Origin: Sarocladium kiliense | Lineage: Eukaryota > Ascomycota > Sordariomycetes > Hypocreales > Sarocladiaceae | Reading direction: 5' to 3' | NCBI GenBank assembly: GCA_030734395.1 | Contig: JAUZTG010000002.1 | Span: 107,320 to 171,319, forward strand | DNA: 64,000 nt | In this document: piece after piece, positions 34,020 to 45,978 of the stretch | Position numbering within the stretch: position 1 is the stretch's first letter | Layout: every line of letters begins with the position of its first letter | Position numbers and translations under genes: made by a program | The notes under the pieces: model-generated | The model's input: only the letters and a program-made list of their open reading frames with translations | The model's database searches: none | Told to the model about the DNA's origin: nothing

Positions 34020-35113
34020 AGGGGGGTCTCGGCACTGTGGAATGTTATGGTCGCGCAGTATAACACCAGTTTGGGACACTTCGCCCTCTTGACCAAGATG
34101 CCGCGTGCTAGTGAATGATTTGTTCCAATTTGGTGTTCTTATTTGGGGGGCCTCAAGGTGGGGAAACGCCACTATTCAGATGCGCATACGTAGAGCTTAA
34201 CGTTCTTTAACAGTCTGCGAAACATCAACTCGATAGGGTATCTTGCCAGTGCCGAAGATCTTGAGGCTAGGGTAACAAGCGAGCGTCCGACGCGATTCTG
34301 GACCATCATGATCACAACGACCAGACGGTGCAGGGACGAGTCCTGACCTTCCGGATTCGAGCCAGCCTGGCAGCAAGGAGCGCGCTCCTACCACATCAGT
34401 CAGCCATCAAAGCGGATCGACGTGCTCAACACTAACGGAGTGTAGTCGTACCCGTCCGGATGGCAAGGCTGCTCTTCCAACAGGCAGTCAAGACCAAACC
34501 GGAACCCAGTAGGTCGCACATCAATCTGATCGAGCACCCACGTAGCTTCCTAGCCGGACCTTCGCGAGGCAACTTTGTCCCATATTGTCACTGTCACGTA
34601 TTGCCGAGATGGTTCCAGCGTGGCTTTTGAGACACAGAACGGGGGCAAAACAATCTCAGATACAAGCAATTTCCATCATCATCGATGCCGCGATTCAGCG
34701 AGGGCTAGTGTCAGCTCGTTTGATGGACCCATACCGTAAAAGGCTTAAGCTACAGGACAAAACTTAACCCCACTGGGACTAGTCGTGAGAGTCGGCCGCG
34801 CTACCCCCTGGCACATCGCACTGGTCCGAACTCGGGTTGAAAGCTTATCGTTTGCACAAAGTGCACGGCTGGTCCTGGTGTGTGGACAGGAGGAGTGGGT
34901 ATATGAGGGAACCTGACATTGAGGGCGTTCATCAGTCTTCACCTTCAGTGATCGACCCAATCGTGCAGGCGCATGAAGCTTCTGGCGTTCGGCACGTGCT
35001 GCACGACTGCTGCCACTTAAATGCTGAGGGCGAGTCTTCTATGCAACCATTTCATTCGTCTCCCCAACTCTTCCCTGGACATCTCCCTAATTGATGAAAG
35101 GGGTCCGGACATC
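34020..35113. other. intergenic stretch
   Basis: Short frames only; none supported. Confidence 0.4.
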
Positions 35114-35727
35114 ATGACAGGCCAGAGTGCAGGCATTGCCATTGCGATTGGCATCTCTTTGGTCCTTTCCTGCGCCATTGTCCTTTGTCTCATTCTTCGA
35201 TGTCGGCATTCGCGTCGCAAAACCGTCTCCTTACCCCTGACAACCGTGGCCGACTCAGCATCACTGGTAGGTTTGGAGCTCTCCAGCGCCTTACCTGCGG
35301 AGAACGGCGCGCAACTATCCTCCTGCGTCCCGGCTCAGCTTGCTGCTCCAGCGCAAACACAGACAACATGGACCGATCAACCACGGCAACACTCGCCCAT
35401 TCTCAGTGCTCAGCCAGCTCGAAACCCGCCCTTGCAGCCTCTGTCAAGACGTGAGTACAGGTCCCAAAGCCCTCTGAATTGAAGATCATGCTGAAAGTCA
35501 CAACAGGCCAAATCATCGCCCGACCGCAGACACCGGGAGCGATCCCAGGCCAGCAAGAACCACTATTTCTTCGGACTCCGTCACGACCTACGCCCACCTT
35601 TCAGCAGGGACCACGACGTCTGCCACGACTGGCCGTGCCTACCTGGCGGCCGTCGCGGCCGCCAGCGAAGGAAGAAGTCGGTTGGGATAGCTGGGAGGTC
35701 GATGGCAAAAGTTACTTCTTGGATTGA
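35114..35727 (+). CDS. single-pass membrane protein, two exons, 185 aa
   Basis: ATG 35114. Exon 1 is 35114-35450, the intron 35451-35506 (56 bases, GTGAGT...ACAG) and exon 2 35507-35727; the frame is open throughout. A very short extracellular or lumenal N-terminus precedes one transmembrane helix (residues 6-29, AGIAIAIGISLVLSCAIVLC) and a positive stop RCRHSRRK. The tail is long, Pro/Gln/Arg-rich and disordered, and ends WDSWEVDGKSYFLD. The plan (short N-tail, one helix, disordered tail) is common among fungal orphan membrane proteins. No enzyme domain. Confidence 0.75.
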
Positions 35728-36249
35728 AATGCGTACTTCATTTCGTCATACTTGGAGCCTGCGTGTAGTCGACGCTTGACTTAGCATCCAGCCTCTCTGA
35801 CTTTGGCTGCTAGAGGTTCGGAACACACAATAGACAAATAGTGCAGAGATCCTGATCATAGTAGCGGGCTGTGACCCGCGGATGGTATTGACGGTCAAAA
35901 GGGTTCCATCAGTCTGGTGCTTGAGTTGGACCGTGAACATGTGAAATCACTGATGAGGAAGACTTCATCAAAAACGCACGTGACAACCTAACACCCTATC
36001 ACTAGCCATCAATCCGATGGGATAATAGATTGCGAAGGGCCGTATTGCGAAACGGGGAGAGTGGGAAAGGGCTGAGCCTGCCCTCTACAAATCAATGAAG
36101 GGAATTCTTCACGAGGCACAAAAGGATACAGATGTATTGCCGGACGGGCGAACATTACATATATCCAGGCTCTCCTGTCGACACTTTCAGCGCTGTCCAT
36201 CCAATGTCCCCAAGACCCCTCCTACTGCAGATCCGCGGGACTGGACCTG

Positions 36250-36480
36250 TCAAACGGTTTGCCACTCAGCTTGATCCAGCTCCAGGTCTCTCTTCTTCCC
36301 CGTGCTCGGATCCATAGTCAACGGCAATTTCGATGGCAAGGCCGCCTCGGAGGTGTGATTGACGGAGCGTTCGACACCGGATCGACATGGATGGTTATCG
36401 TATCGCGCTCGCTTTCTCGGCGGAGGCTCGTGGAGCGTTCTCAACCATTCCTCGACGATCGATGGACGGCAATCTTCCAT
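36250..36480 (-). CDS. N-terminal exon of a truncated fungal gene, 76 aa
   Basis: From ATG 36480 the frame reads MEDCRPSIVEEWLRTLHEPP, then PRKRARYDNH and, near the end, GKKRDLELDQAEWQ. This arrangement, a short 'x-x-WL' helix, proline-rich stretch, KR-rich patch and a second 'KR(D/E)' patch, is how many fungal PD-(D/E)XK nuclease-like and related orphan proteins begin. The nuclease domain itself is not found downstream, so the assignment is a guess. The start lies about 80 bases from the broken edge of the LINE at 36560, which may have inserted into its promoter. Confidence 0.4.
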   Translation of the reverse strand: MEDCRPSIVEEWLRTLHEPPPRKRARYDNHPCRSGVERSVNHTSEAALPSKLPLTMDPSTGKKRDLELDQAEWQTV

Positions 36481-36559
36481 GGCAATGTGCTTTGCGGAAC
36501 GGAGGGAAGGGTGCTGATGATGATGAGACGCTGTGGAATCGCGAAGCCTACATGCGAAA

Positions 36560-39480
36560 ATGACCAACGGAACAGAGGTAAACAAAAAGAGAGGGAGCCT
36601 GAGAACCGTGTACCGCAGTGCGGATCGGCGACAACGGTGATCCCTGGGAAGACCAGCCTGGCCCAGTTGTACCTGTTCGCTCAATAACCCGTTGACGAGA
36701 TTCGTCGCTCCTCGCCCCGAGCAAAACGCATCGATCCACCGAACCCAGCTTTCGGGTACCCTTCGTTGCCGCATTCTGTGCACGAGCACGTCTTTTGACA
36801 CCCCGTTGTACGCCCCTTTGACGTCGAACGTCACTAGAGACAGCACTTTATTCTCTCTCCAAGCGTCGAATATCTTTGTGCCACCAGAAGGGTCGCCTGG
36901 ACCGTTGACCTCTGCTTTCGGGCCACGTAGTGGTGTTTGGGCAGGAGGTCGTGTTCTTCCACTGGGTAAGATAGCCTCTCTGCCAGGATCGATTCCATTA
37001 CTTTGCCTAGTGTTGGCAGCAGCGAAATAGGTCGGTAGGCGTTCGAGTTTCGGTAGTTTCTGCCAGCACCTCCCTTGCGAAGCGGGATGATCTTGGCTGT
37101 TCTCCATGCTCTTGGTACGAAAGCTTGATCAAGTGACGCCTGGAAAAGATCGAGCAGGTGGTCCTGCAGGACCTCCCAGAGCTCTTTCCATACCACCCCC
37201 GGGAGCCCATCCAAGCCCGGTGCCTTGAAAGATCCCGTGGCAAAGATGGCTCGGTGAACGTCCTCTTTTGTCAATGGTACTGCTTCGATCGGGGCGGGCA
37301 GATCATCCATGTTTGGAGGCAGCGTATCTGGCACGATGGGGAACGAGCTCATCCCATTTCCTTGCTGTCTTCTACCACGGTGTCTTCAGGTAGCTCTAAT
37401 TCTGGGATCTGACCGAACGATGATCCGGAATACGGGTCCAGATAACGGGCGACTGCCCATATGTTGTCATGGTCTGCTAAGAACTCATGCCAATGTGCTC
37501 GTTTCTGCCGATGCATGGTGTCAAACAACATCTTCTTCGCGTGTCTAGCCTTCTTCTCCAGCCGGCGATCCCGAGCTCCAGCTCGTCTGGTTCTTCGCGC
37601 CTCGTTCCTCCAGTACGTATCGCTGCGTAGTTCCGTCAATTCCTGTGTCCACCACCTCTTCGCGTATGGTGACGGCTTTGCGACGGGCGTATGCCGTCGG
37701 ACTGCTTCATGGACGATAATCATGAGCGTATTGAGGAATAACTCGATATTCTCCGTCCGTGGGAGTTCACCAAGGCGCGCTGTGACCGCTTCTCGCACCC
37801 CTTGCCAATTGGCATGCTTGAACAACAGTCTCTCCTGCGGTTCGATCGTCGTGATGTCCGTGTCGAACTCCGCCAGGATCGCCCGATGATCCGATCCGTA
37901 CTCATGCTCCCACAACCGGCACGATACGACTTCGTCCACAAGGCGTTCTGTAGCCATGAAAAGGTCGATCGTCGACTGCGTCTGACCTCTTTCGAAGGTG
38001 ATGGCTCCTCGTGCCACGAGATTCTGCAGCTCAAGATCGTTCATGAGCTCGATGATGGGGTCTCCTTCTCCGTCTCGGTCGATTCCCGCCACATCATCCC
38101 CTCCCCATAGAGGATCCCATCGGTAGAGATCCCCTGCCACAATCACCTCCAAGTGCTCCCCGACGGCCCTACATGTTGATGTGGTCGTTTTCCTGATTTC
38201 ACTGAGAATGTGCACTAATTCCTCGTCTCGTGATGTCGTTCTCTTCTGCACGCAGGCGCTGAACACCAGTATCTTGCGGTTCTCTGCCCTGAGGAGAGTC
38301 GCCGTGAGGTCTGGCCACTCCGTGGGCACCGGCTTCTGTGCGTTATCCTTCCCACACCACATCATAGACCGAAAGGGTGGGCCGCTGTCGTGTTGCTTCG
38401 TCGGTAGCTGCTGCATCCATCGACTGTGGCTCGTTGGTGCCACAATCACAGTTCCATTGTCGTTCGTCGTGTAGTTCGGCTCTGTCAGTAGTATGAGGGA
38501 GCAGTCCCTCAGCGCATCGTCGTTCATAAGACCAGCGTGTACTGTACCGGTCTTGCTTTCATCACGTTAGCTGCTAGTATTTTAAGCTTCATTCCGTCCC
38601 TCTGAGTCTTCCGAAGCTCCCTCTGGTCGTAGGTTGGCTCTCTCCACATGAGCCGGCGTGATTGCCGGGCATTCTCTTCTTTACGCCCTACGCCAGCGCA
38701 TCGGCTACACGTCAGCTCGTTCGTACACTCCATTTGACGGTGCCCGCGGAGGAGACATCGAAAGCAGCGGTCGTCCGGTTCCCGCTGCTTGAATTCCGTA
38801 GTAAAGGCTGTTTCTTCGCCGATGTCAATCAGGCCCTTGTTCATGATATGCCGCGCTTCGTCCTCCTTCTCGTCGCTGCGTCCGGCTTCATCGCCGCGTC
38901 CTGGATGCTCTCGAAAAGACCCAGTTTCCTGATCTCGTTTGCTTTCACCGGGTACCAACGCTTGCCTCTGAGACGGGCTCCTGGGAAGCCACTGAGCCAG
39001 TCCACGTTGTTCCTCACTTTCTCCTCATCCTCCTTGCTGTATCTGCTGCATTATCTCTTGTTGTGACTCTTTGGCCTCGGCCATCAGTTCACGAATCAGG
39101 CTGCCATGATATTCGCCCTTTCCTCATCCTTCTTCCTGTCCTGCTCAGCTCGCAGAAGCAATGCCCGCAAGCCTTCAATCTCCTGGCTCGCATGTCCGAA
39201 GGTCTCGATGGTCTTCTGTAGATATGACTTTGCCGTGTTCACCGCTTCGGGCCCTTTCGATGCAATCTCAACCCCGGATACACTAGGCCGGGGGGGGAAG
39301 TTGTCTGGCGCCTCGTCGATGTGCCTGTCGATGTGGCCGTATGTATTAACGATGATCTCGTGCGCCTCATGGACCTTCTCTGCCAGTCGTCGGGATCGCG
39401 CCGTCCGCTTCGGCGAGGCTGCCGTCAGGGGCGTCCCGCGTCAGACGCCATCGCCTATCGCTCCCCGGGTGGACCACGCG
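36560..39480 (-). mobile_element. degenerate LINE (non-LTR retrotransposon), 3' part missing
   Basis: Read on the minus strand the element runs in order. A gag-like helical segment (about 39480-39100) is followed by a zinc-knuckle frame 38958-38524 (CFRCLLRGHRQMEC, then CSRC). An APE-type endonuclease frame 38527-37349 contains LLTEPNY, GDLYRWDP and the SDHRAI motif. Reverse-transcriptase frames 37352-36834 and 37107-36560 contain FKAPGLDGLP, YRPISLLPTLGKVMES, FDVKGAYNGV and, after a frameshift, QGSPLSPI. Similarity ends abruptly there, before the YADD catalytic block; RNase H, 3' UTR and poly(A) are absent. Frameshifts also separate gag from endonuclease and split the RT. The copy is inactive. 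Confidence 0.9.
37349..38527 (-). pseudogene. LINE endonuclease/RT N-terminal frame, 392 codons
   Basis: This is the longest intact piece of the LINE. It is an exonuclease-endonuclease-phosphatase domain with ITEP-like LLTEPNY near the start, an active-site GDLYRWDPLWGG, a QTQSTIDLFMAT strand and SDHRAILAEF. An Arg/Lys-rich helical linker typical of the segment before the RT follows. The methionine used as start is not the natural one: coding similarity continues upstream (LKILAANVMKARPVQYT) in another frame, so a one-base shift at about 38520 has broken the ORF. Confidence 0.8.
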
Positions 39481-40200
39481 TCTCCATCCACACAACCCAC
39501 TACCCTAGATTCAAGATCAAGCACAAGGAATTATCAACAACACGACAATTTTTACACACTCCCATCCGCGATCGGTGCGTTCGTTTGCTCAACGAATAGG
39601 AATCGGTGCGTCGCCCGACACTCTTTCTCAGAGACTGGCGTTGATTGGCTCACGGACCAAGTTACGGTGTAAGTCATGGTCCCTGAGGCTCGGCAGCGGA
39701 GTAGACTGATCCACTGAAGGCTTGCCCAAGGCGGCAGAGGTCCAGGTGAGCAGATGGAGAAAATGAGGGCCAAACTGGTATTGCAGATGCCGCACGTAGC
39801 CCCGACTGGCTCAAACAGAACACGGACTATTAGACACTAGATGAACTCCACTCTCTTCTGAAAGCCCAGTGATGTCGACTCGGTCGATCAGCTTCACTAA
39901 GGCGAGCCTATCTTGGTCAAGTAGCCAAAACGCTTTTCGCCTTGTTCGGCCAATTTCGGTTGTTAGAGATCAGATCCGTCCCTAAGCGACTTGGGAGTGG
40001 ACAAGCCATGGAACCCCGCAGGGCCTGGATGCTGCTCTACCAGCGGCTGTCAGAAATGAACATGATGCTCGATAAGCATAAACGCATCAGAGGTGGACCT
40101 TACAGTTATTTTGAAATGTCACTTATGTTGTCAAACAATTCATTTCTGTGAAAGTCCCGATCGTAACTTAGAGGTACTTTCCTATGCTCAAGGCCCATAC

Positions 40201-40450
40201 GATCCAATACTCTCGCTATAAGTATTTCATCCAAAAATCGCTACTTCTTGTCTTTATTCTACCTTTAGGTACCCACCCTAGATGGAGAGAACGCTTGGGC
40301 CACCTACCGTGCGAGTGACGTAAAGGTGACCTTTAATAGAATCTGAAAGTGGCTTTTATCGCCTTTTCGCTTTGTTGCGTTGCCGAGGAGTTAGGTATAC
40401 CGTGTTTTATCACGGAATTGCTACTGTGTGGTTGCAGCTAACAAAGAGCT
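40201..40450 (+). repeat. dispersed repeat, copy 1
   Basis: It aligns over about 230 bases with the reverse complement of 55225-55460. Shared anchors in order are GATCCA(A/G)T-CTCT-GC, GAACGCT-GGGCCAC-TACCG, AAAGTGGCTTTTA, TTTGCTTT-TTGCGTT and TACTGTGTGGT--CAGCTA. It has no coding capacity, so a solo LTR or MITE-type remnant is possible. Confidence 0.75.
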
Positions 40451-40784
40451 ATATTCTTTGGAAAGAGGAAGGGACATTTGAACATCAATGTAGTGTATCT
40501 TTGGAAGACCAGGGCTATGCGTGCAGTCTTTCGGACGGATGTGTCTCCAACTTAGTTACATCATATCGTGAAGGGGCATTTGTGGCTCATCCAAGAAGCC
40601 ACTTCGGGCCGCTAATGGAGGGCTGCTAATGGTCTGCAACACGATTTCTGTGAGAGTCTCGTATCCCAATCAATCAGATTCAATTCTATGATCAACTCTA
40701 GATACAGGACGTAGCGCAAGGAGCGGAAAGAGGAGCAGGATTAGCCTCTCCTTGCGTTTCATGAATGTCTGATGTCGTTGTCAT

Positions 40785-40810
40785 GGCTCACGTGCCCTGG
40801 CACGTGAGCC
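40785..40810. repeat. perfect 26-base palindrome with two CACGTG cores
   Basis: Arms GGCTCACGTGCC and GGCACGTGAGCC are separated by CT. Each arm carries CACGTG, the E-box core bound by bHLH factors. No adjacent gene is evident. Confidence 0.9.
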
Positions 40811-42086
40811 TCCAGCGCTTGGCCCGTGACAATTTCGCTCGCGTCCATTACCTGCTTTCAGCACGCACCAAAAGGGACGCAAAAACCTAGGAGGCAAAGG
40901 ATAACGCTTCGGTCCGGATTTAGCCCAAAGGACGTTAGAATGAAGGATGATTACGTGGCTTCATCTTTGTATGAACTGTACTGTACTATCATCTTGTCTT
41001 TGGCACTGTGAGACTAAGTCTGTTCCATCGATGCTTCAGAGAACTCAAGAGAGATTGAGAAAAGGCCAGTTATAGCTCTTTGATCACGTTCTAAGATCGG
41101 TCTAATTCAGGGCGCCTGGTGTACTAACGTACCTCCCCACTTTCAAAAAACAAGCTGCCGTTCTAACGGCCTCCATTCCCATGGTGCGAGAGTCATGGTC
41201 AATGTACAGTACCGCTTTTATTGAGGATCGATCATCAGATGGCTAGCCACCTGCCCCCTTCGTCTTGTGTGTGTCCACATGTGTGTGTGTGAACCTGAGC
41301 GCTGGCATTGATCTTTGTGGGGGTCGCCCGCCTGCTGGTGTGCGAGCTCAATAGGGAACGGGGACACGCTCGCTAAACTGTGGCAGATCGGGTTGGTTAG
41401 TCGCGGCCCTGGAACTGGCCCCAAGCCAATCTCTTGCCGTGCCCTGCTCTCCCCATAATGTTCCTATTCTTCACCGAGGTAGACACGAGGATGGGTGCCG
41501 CAGGATTGAGTATTCCCGGCTGGTTTTCTGGATAGCTTCTGTTGGGATACTACCGGCCCAGTTCCTGGTCACATTGCAGCGCTTCTGAAGGAAGAGACAA
41601 GATGCATAACAATCATTTCCCGGACGTGAAGAAGGCTCTTGGATCGTTAACGTGCACACATCACATTTGATCACAGACTCTTGGCCTTACAGAAATTACT
41701 ACACGGCACATCCCATCGTCATAATCCCCTGACAACCCGTTCAATCCCGCCCGTTCAAGGCATTTCGTTGTGCCTGTCGCAGGGCCTAGCACAAAGTCAA
41801 CCACCCACCGTTGCTCCTAGACCCACTGAAGGGCGGCTGGTGCCTAGGCCACTCAGTTACTCTAACGACGAACCAACTGCGCGACGCCCATCGTCGCCGC
41901 CCATATCCTAGGGCGTAAATCTTCTGGCCCAACTCGAGCTCATCTTCCTTCTCTTCCGAACCTTCACACCCAGTGCGTGTGACTGATCTCCCCCTTTCAT
42001 ATACCCATCTTCACCCGGAATATCTTCAGGACGTCCCCTGCCCCGTGGCTCAAACTTTAGAACAGGCAAATTCACACAGCCTCGAC

Positions 42087-42556
42087 ATGGCGCAAACGCA
42101 CCCACACCCACTCTTTGGCTACTTTGAGCGGTGGCTGGCCCTCAAGCAGGTCTCAGACTCAAAAGATGACCTGATTGAGGTGCGTGCGACCTGGGCCCTT
42201 TGTCACAACGCCATCTCGATGATCTAGCTACGCCGGCATCATTTTCACGTTTTCAGGCACATTTTCAGGCATTGGCTGATGTGCTGAGTAGGAACTCTTC
42301 ACTGGCTGGAACCAAGAAGCCGCCAAGCTCGCTGATGGTCGTTGAAGGGTACGAAGGATGCGCGATTCTGGTGACCGGGACAGTCGTTGGTCCAGGCGCT
42401 TCAGGAAAGAGGGAATCTTCGAACGGAAATTCCACGTGGGCGCAAGTAGCGGGATATAGGGGGTCGGGAGTGGAGGAAGAATCGGAGAGCATATCGCCCC
42501 CCACGACGCGACACCATCTGCATTACTTCGTGATACAGTGCGTCGTGATCCTCTAA
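42087..42556 (+). CDS. hypothetical protein, two exons, 130 aa
   Basis: Start at ATG 42087 (MAQTHPHPLFGYFERW). Exon 1 is 42087-42179, the intron 42180-42256 (GTGCGT...TTTTCAG, 77 bases) and exon 2 42257-42556, with the frame open across the join. A first helical segment carries LALKQVSDSKDDLIE. The second part contains VEGYEGCAILVTGTVVGPG and a Ser/Gly-rich tail. No family recognised. The intron is longer than most here and its branch site is weak, so the join is less certain than others. Confidence 0.5.
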
Positions 42557-43200
42557 GTCACGTGGCGCAACATGCGCCTAGGTGATGGCGGTTCGAGGCG
42601 GGTGAACGCGTTTGTGTGTGATTCCTACACCTGCTGTGTAACAGAGATCTCGATGAATACCTGCGGCCAGAGCGGACCAGTAGAGGCCAAATGTAGAGCC
42701 TTGTTCTCTTTCGCAACTTTAGTCCACTTTGATCACGGTTGACTGGAGGACTAACCCTAGAGCACGGCCGCGTCTACAAGTGGACGGGGCCGTGTGGATG
42801 TCCGAAATGGGCTTGGGTAATGTCGGTCATGGGCATTTATTCCTTCTCCGAATGCAAGGCCGTTGGATTTACAGTACCGGTACGGTACCAGGCGCCCAGC
42901 AACGAATCCATTGTAGAAAGACCTTAAAACATCCATCAATGGCTCTTTGATCTAAGCCCTTTTCCGTCCTCTGAGTAGTGGTGAAATAGGCTTAGTGTCA
43001 CAGTGCTAGGAGGAACAGGCTGGTGAGTTTCCTTGATTCCAGCAGTACCTACATCTACCCGCGCCTAGCTGCCTACTGTCCCTACTCCCTTTGGCCGATG
43101 CTCAAGTCTCCTCCTCCTGCACCATCATTGTTTGTTATCAAACCACTCCTCCGATCCGAAGAGGATTCAACACAAGCTGGGACAACTGTGCGTAGTCATT
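42557..43200. other. intergenic stretch upstream of the PAQR gene
   Basis: No supported gene. CT- and CCTCC-rich blocks at 43040-43130 look like the promoter and leader of the receptor gene that starts at 43201. Confidence 0.4.
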
Positions 43201-44275
43201 ATGACCGGGCCAGATACTATCAAGCAACGCCGCGCGCAGACTGGGGACCTAAACGGCGGGAAGCGGCCCACGGCCAATCCATCACCCACATCCCGGACCC
43301 TCACGTGGCACGATATTCCCGACTGGCGGCGAGAGAACAAGTACATCCTCACCGGCTATCGCCCCGACTATCTGCAAGTGATTAAAAGTCTTACTTCCTT
43401 GCACAATGAGACCTGCAACGTGTACACCCATTTGATCGGTGCTTTGCTGTTGCCACTCTTTGCGACCGCCATTCTCCGAACCATCCACACGAGAACCGAT
43501 TTTATCATGTTCATTGTCTTCTTCTGTTCCGCTGAGAGCTGCCTAATTCTCAGCGCTGTGTACCACCTCATCGGAAGTCACACACGCGAGGTGGAACAAT
43601 TCTGGCACCGGATGGATTTGCTAGGGATCGTCATGGCCACCGTCGGCACCTTCATCCCTGGGATCTACTATATCTTCCACTGCAAACCAATTCTGCAGAA
43701 GATTCATTGGATTATTGTTTGCCACCCGGGCCTTGCAGATACGCCCTCGGTTGTGAGGGGGTGACAAGACTTCGGAGCATGCTAACCAGGCCATTAGGTT
43801 GTATTTTGCGGGTCTGCCACAGCAGCTTTCATCTCCATACCGAAGTTCAGGACGTTACGGTGGCGTAGGGTGAGGGTCAGCGCCTACGTGGTGCTCGGTG
43901 CGTCCGCTTTTATCCCCTTGCTGCACGGCACACAGATCTATGGGCTAGAGTATATGCTCGAGTATTCGGGTATGAAATGGCATCTTGTCGAGCTCCTTCT
44001 GTACGGAGGGGGTTGTGGTCTTTATGCAGTACGAACATCTTGCTTTCCCATTCCCCCGGTCCTTCCTTGTTGAGGGAGCCATTTCTGACCAAGGAGTACA
44101 GTTCCGAATTCCTGAGCGCTTTGCACCCGGCTATTTCGACATCTGGTTCAGCTCACATCAGATCTTCCATGTATCGAACTTATGCGCCATGTACGTGCAT
44201 ACGATCGCGCTGACACAGGCTTTCACATCGTGCCGTACTGGACGTGTGCCACATCCAGCCTGTTCATCAAGCTAG
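43201..44275 (+). CDS. PAQR / hemolysin-III family seven-helix receptor (Izh/AdipoR-like), 306 aa
   Basis: Exons 43201-43716, 43798-44028 and 44102-44275 join in frame; introns are 81 and 73 bases with branch sites ATGCTAAC and TTTCTGAC. The cytosolic N-terminus ends in WHDIPDWRRENKYILTGYRP, the classic PAQR entry, followed by SLHNETCNVYTHLIG and seven hydrophobic helices. The zinc-site motifs are present: SAVYHLIGSH in helix 2 and FDIWFSSHQIFHV in helix 7. PAQR proteins are membrane hydrolases/receptors linked in fungi to zinc and sterol homeostasis (Izh1-4). The C-terminus after TQAFTSC is short. The gene appears intact. Confidence 0.9.
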
Positions 44276-45978
44276 GGGCACAAAGTTGCAAGGGCTGGGT
44301 TCCAGGATCAAGTAATAAGGATGCAAGCACTGTACTGCACAGTAGCACTCTTTCGTTCCAATCTGTTCTATCGCAAGAATGAGCAGAGTTTTGCTGTCAC
44401 CAATCCTGAACGCCATGCCCTCAGCCAACGCCCGGTCCATACCAGAGAAGACCAATTTCGCCAATATCGACCCCATTTGATGTTAATTTCCTCCTTGATG
44501 GAGATCCGCCTGCATGTTTTTGATCTAGACTGCCCTCAATGATGCCCAGAATAGCCTCGCGCTGGTTATTAGACAAATGTGGTGCCACTTGGCGATGTTG
44601 AGAAGATCGAATCCGAAGGAAGCTTACGATGTGCAGGGTAGCAGAGTTCGCTCCACGGCGGATTTTGCCAATCAGCCGCTTTATGCGGCGACGACTGGAA
44701 GGACCTACCCGCGCAGCGCCCCCGGTGCCAATTCAGCGCCGCAACTAGCGTCCCTATGTCGTTTGGTGGAGATGAAACTCCGTCGCCGCCCGCTTGGCAT
44801 CGTTCGCACCTATGGACGAAAGGGATCCACACACAACACAATGCTTGAGACTCACTTGATCAGCACAAAGAGATCAGATTGGAAACGAAGACGGCTTGAT
44901 CGAAATAACAAAATATTGATGCGTGGATATCTGTTCAGGTAGCACGAGTAGGCACAGGCGTAACCCATGATCCTGGCTCCCGATGTTCATATCATCAGTC
45001 TTCGTGCTGCGAGGCAGATCGATCCTGGTCGATCGTGGTCCACAGAGTCCAAAGTGGGCATCTCCGAAGCTCGACATGGAGCTAACCCTACCTGACACCA
45101 CTTGCGGTGTGGCGGCGGCGCAGCTAGCGTGAACCATTCCCTCGGGTCATGATGACTCGCGTATTCCGGCTTTCTCGATCGAAGTCGTTAGCATCGCTTC
45201 AGTCCTTCAGCTCCTCTGGCTCTCAGATTTCTGAAGTCTTTGGCACATGTGCAGTAGGCCATAGCAGGCGCTTTGAGACATCACCGGTTGAGTGTAGTCG
45301 CTGTTCCGGGGTCAACGGCAAGCAGACTTGTCGAACACGACATGCGAGAAATGTCTCAGTGGGAAACACATACTGAAGGCTCTCCAGGTTACAGTACTCG
45401 CACAGCCAAGTGCAGCTGCCTCTGTTTCTGTCCCCGCGTGGAAAGGTCCGAAAGTGACTCGTCATGTTCCCGAAGGGCCAGAAGTGGACGTAATTTCGTC
45501 GGACTCCCGTGGGGCAAAGGTTGGCATCCCTGTCCAATGGAGCCGAAGCGAGGGCAGGAGAGTGGCATGTCAATCGTCCGGAAACGGGTGTCGAACACTC
45601 TCAAAAGCCGTCAACTCCGACTCGGAAAACTTCACATCCGTAAATGGCGCGATGACGAATAGAGAAGTCACAAAAGTACGTAAGAGCTCGCCGAGCGACC
45701 CACGGCGCTCCCGGTTATCGCAGCCAACCGATTCAGAAAAGGTCGGAGAAGCCGAAGACGCCATTCCGTCACTCCTGCATCTACATCAAATATAGTTCCA
45801 CAAAGCTCTGTTCCTGCGAGATAAAGTATAGTACCGATACGCGACACTGCTGGCTGTTCCCCTGCTCTCCGTACCGTCCACTTCTTCCTCCTCTCAGCAC
45901 GAACGAACTGGCCGTTGTGGACTAGAGTGCTTTCCACCGCCCCAGCTCATACATGTGCTGTGTTTGTCAACGCAGGAT
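44276..45978. other. stretch with one unresolved open frame
   Basis: A plus frame at 45149-45376 (ATG; VECSRCSGVNGKQTC) and one overlapping it from 45328 to 45795 (CEKCLSGKHI, then Ser/Pro-rich) might be parts of one gene with a cysteine cluster, but no splice joins them cleanly. The 45471-45490 motif GGCCAGAAGTGGACG belongs to a dispersed repeat described in the findings, which argues that part of this frame is not ordinary coding sequence. Confidence 0.35.

Larger units (their letters stand above)
39700..42086. other. AT-rich repeat-bearing stretch, no supported gene
   Basis: Contains one copy of a dispersed repeat (40201-40450) and a perfect CACGTG-containing palindrome (40785-40810). Frames are short and without features. 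Confidence 0.5.

Noticed and set aside
37461..38474. Plus-strand frames across the LINE
   Set aside because: They are antisense to recognisable endonuclease and gag coding sequence.
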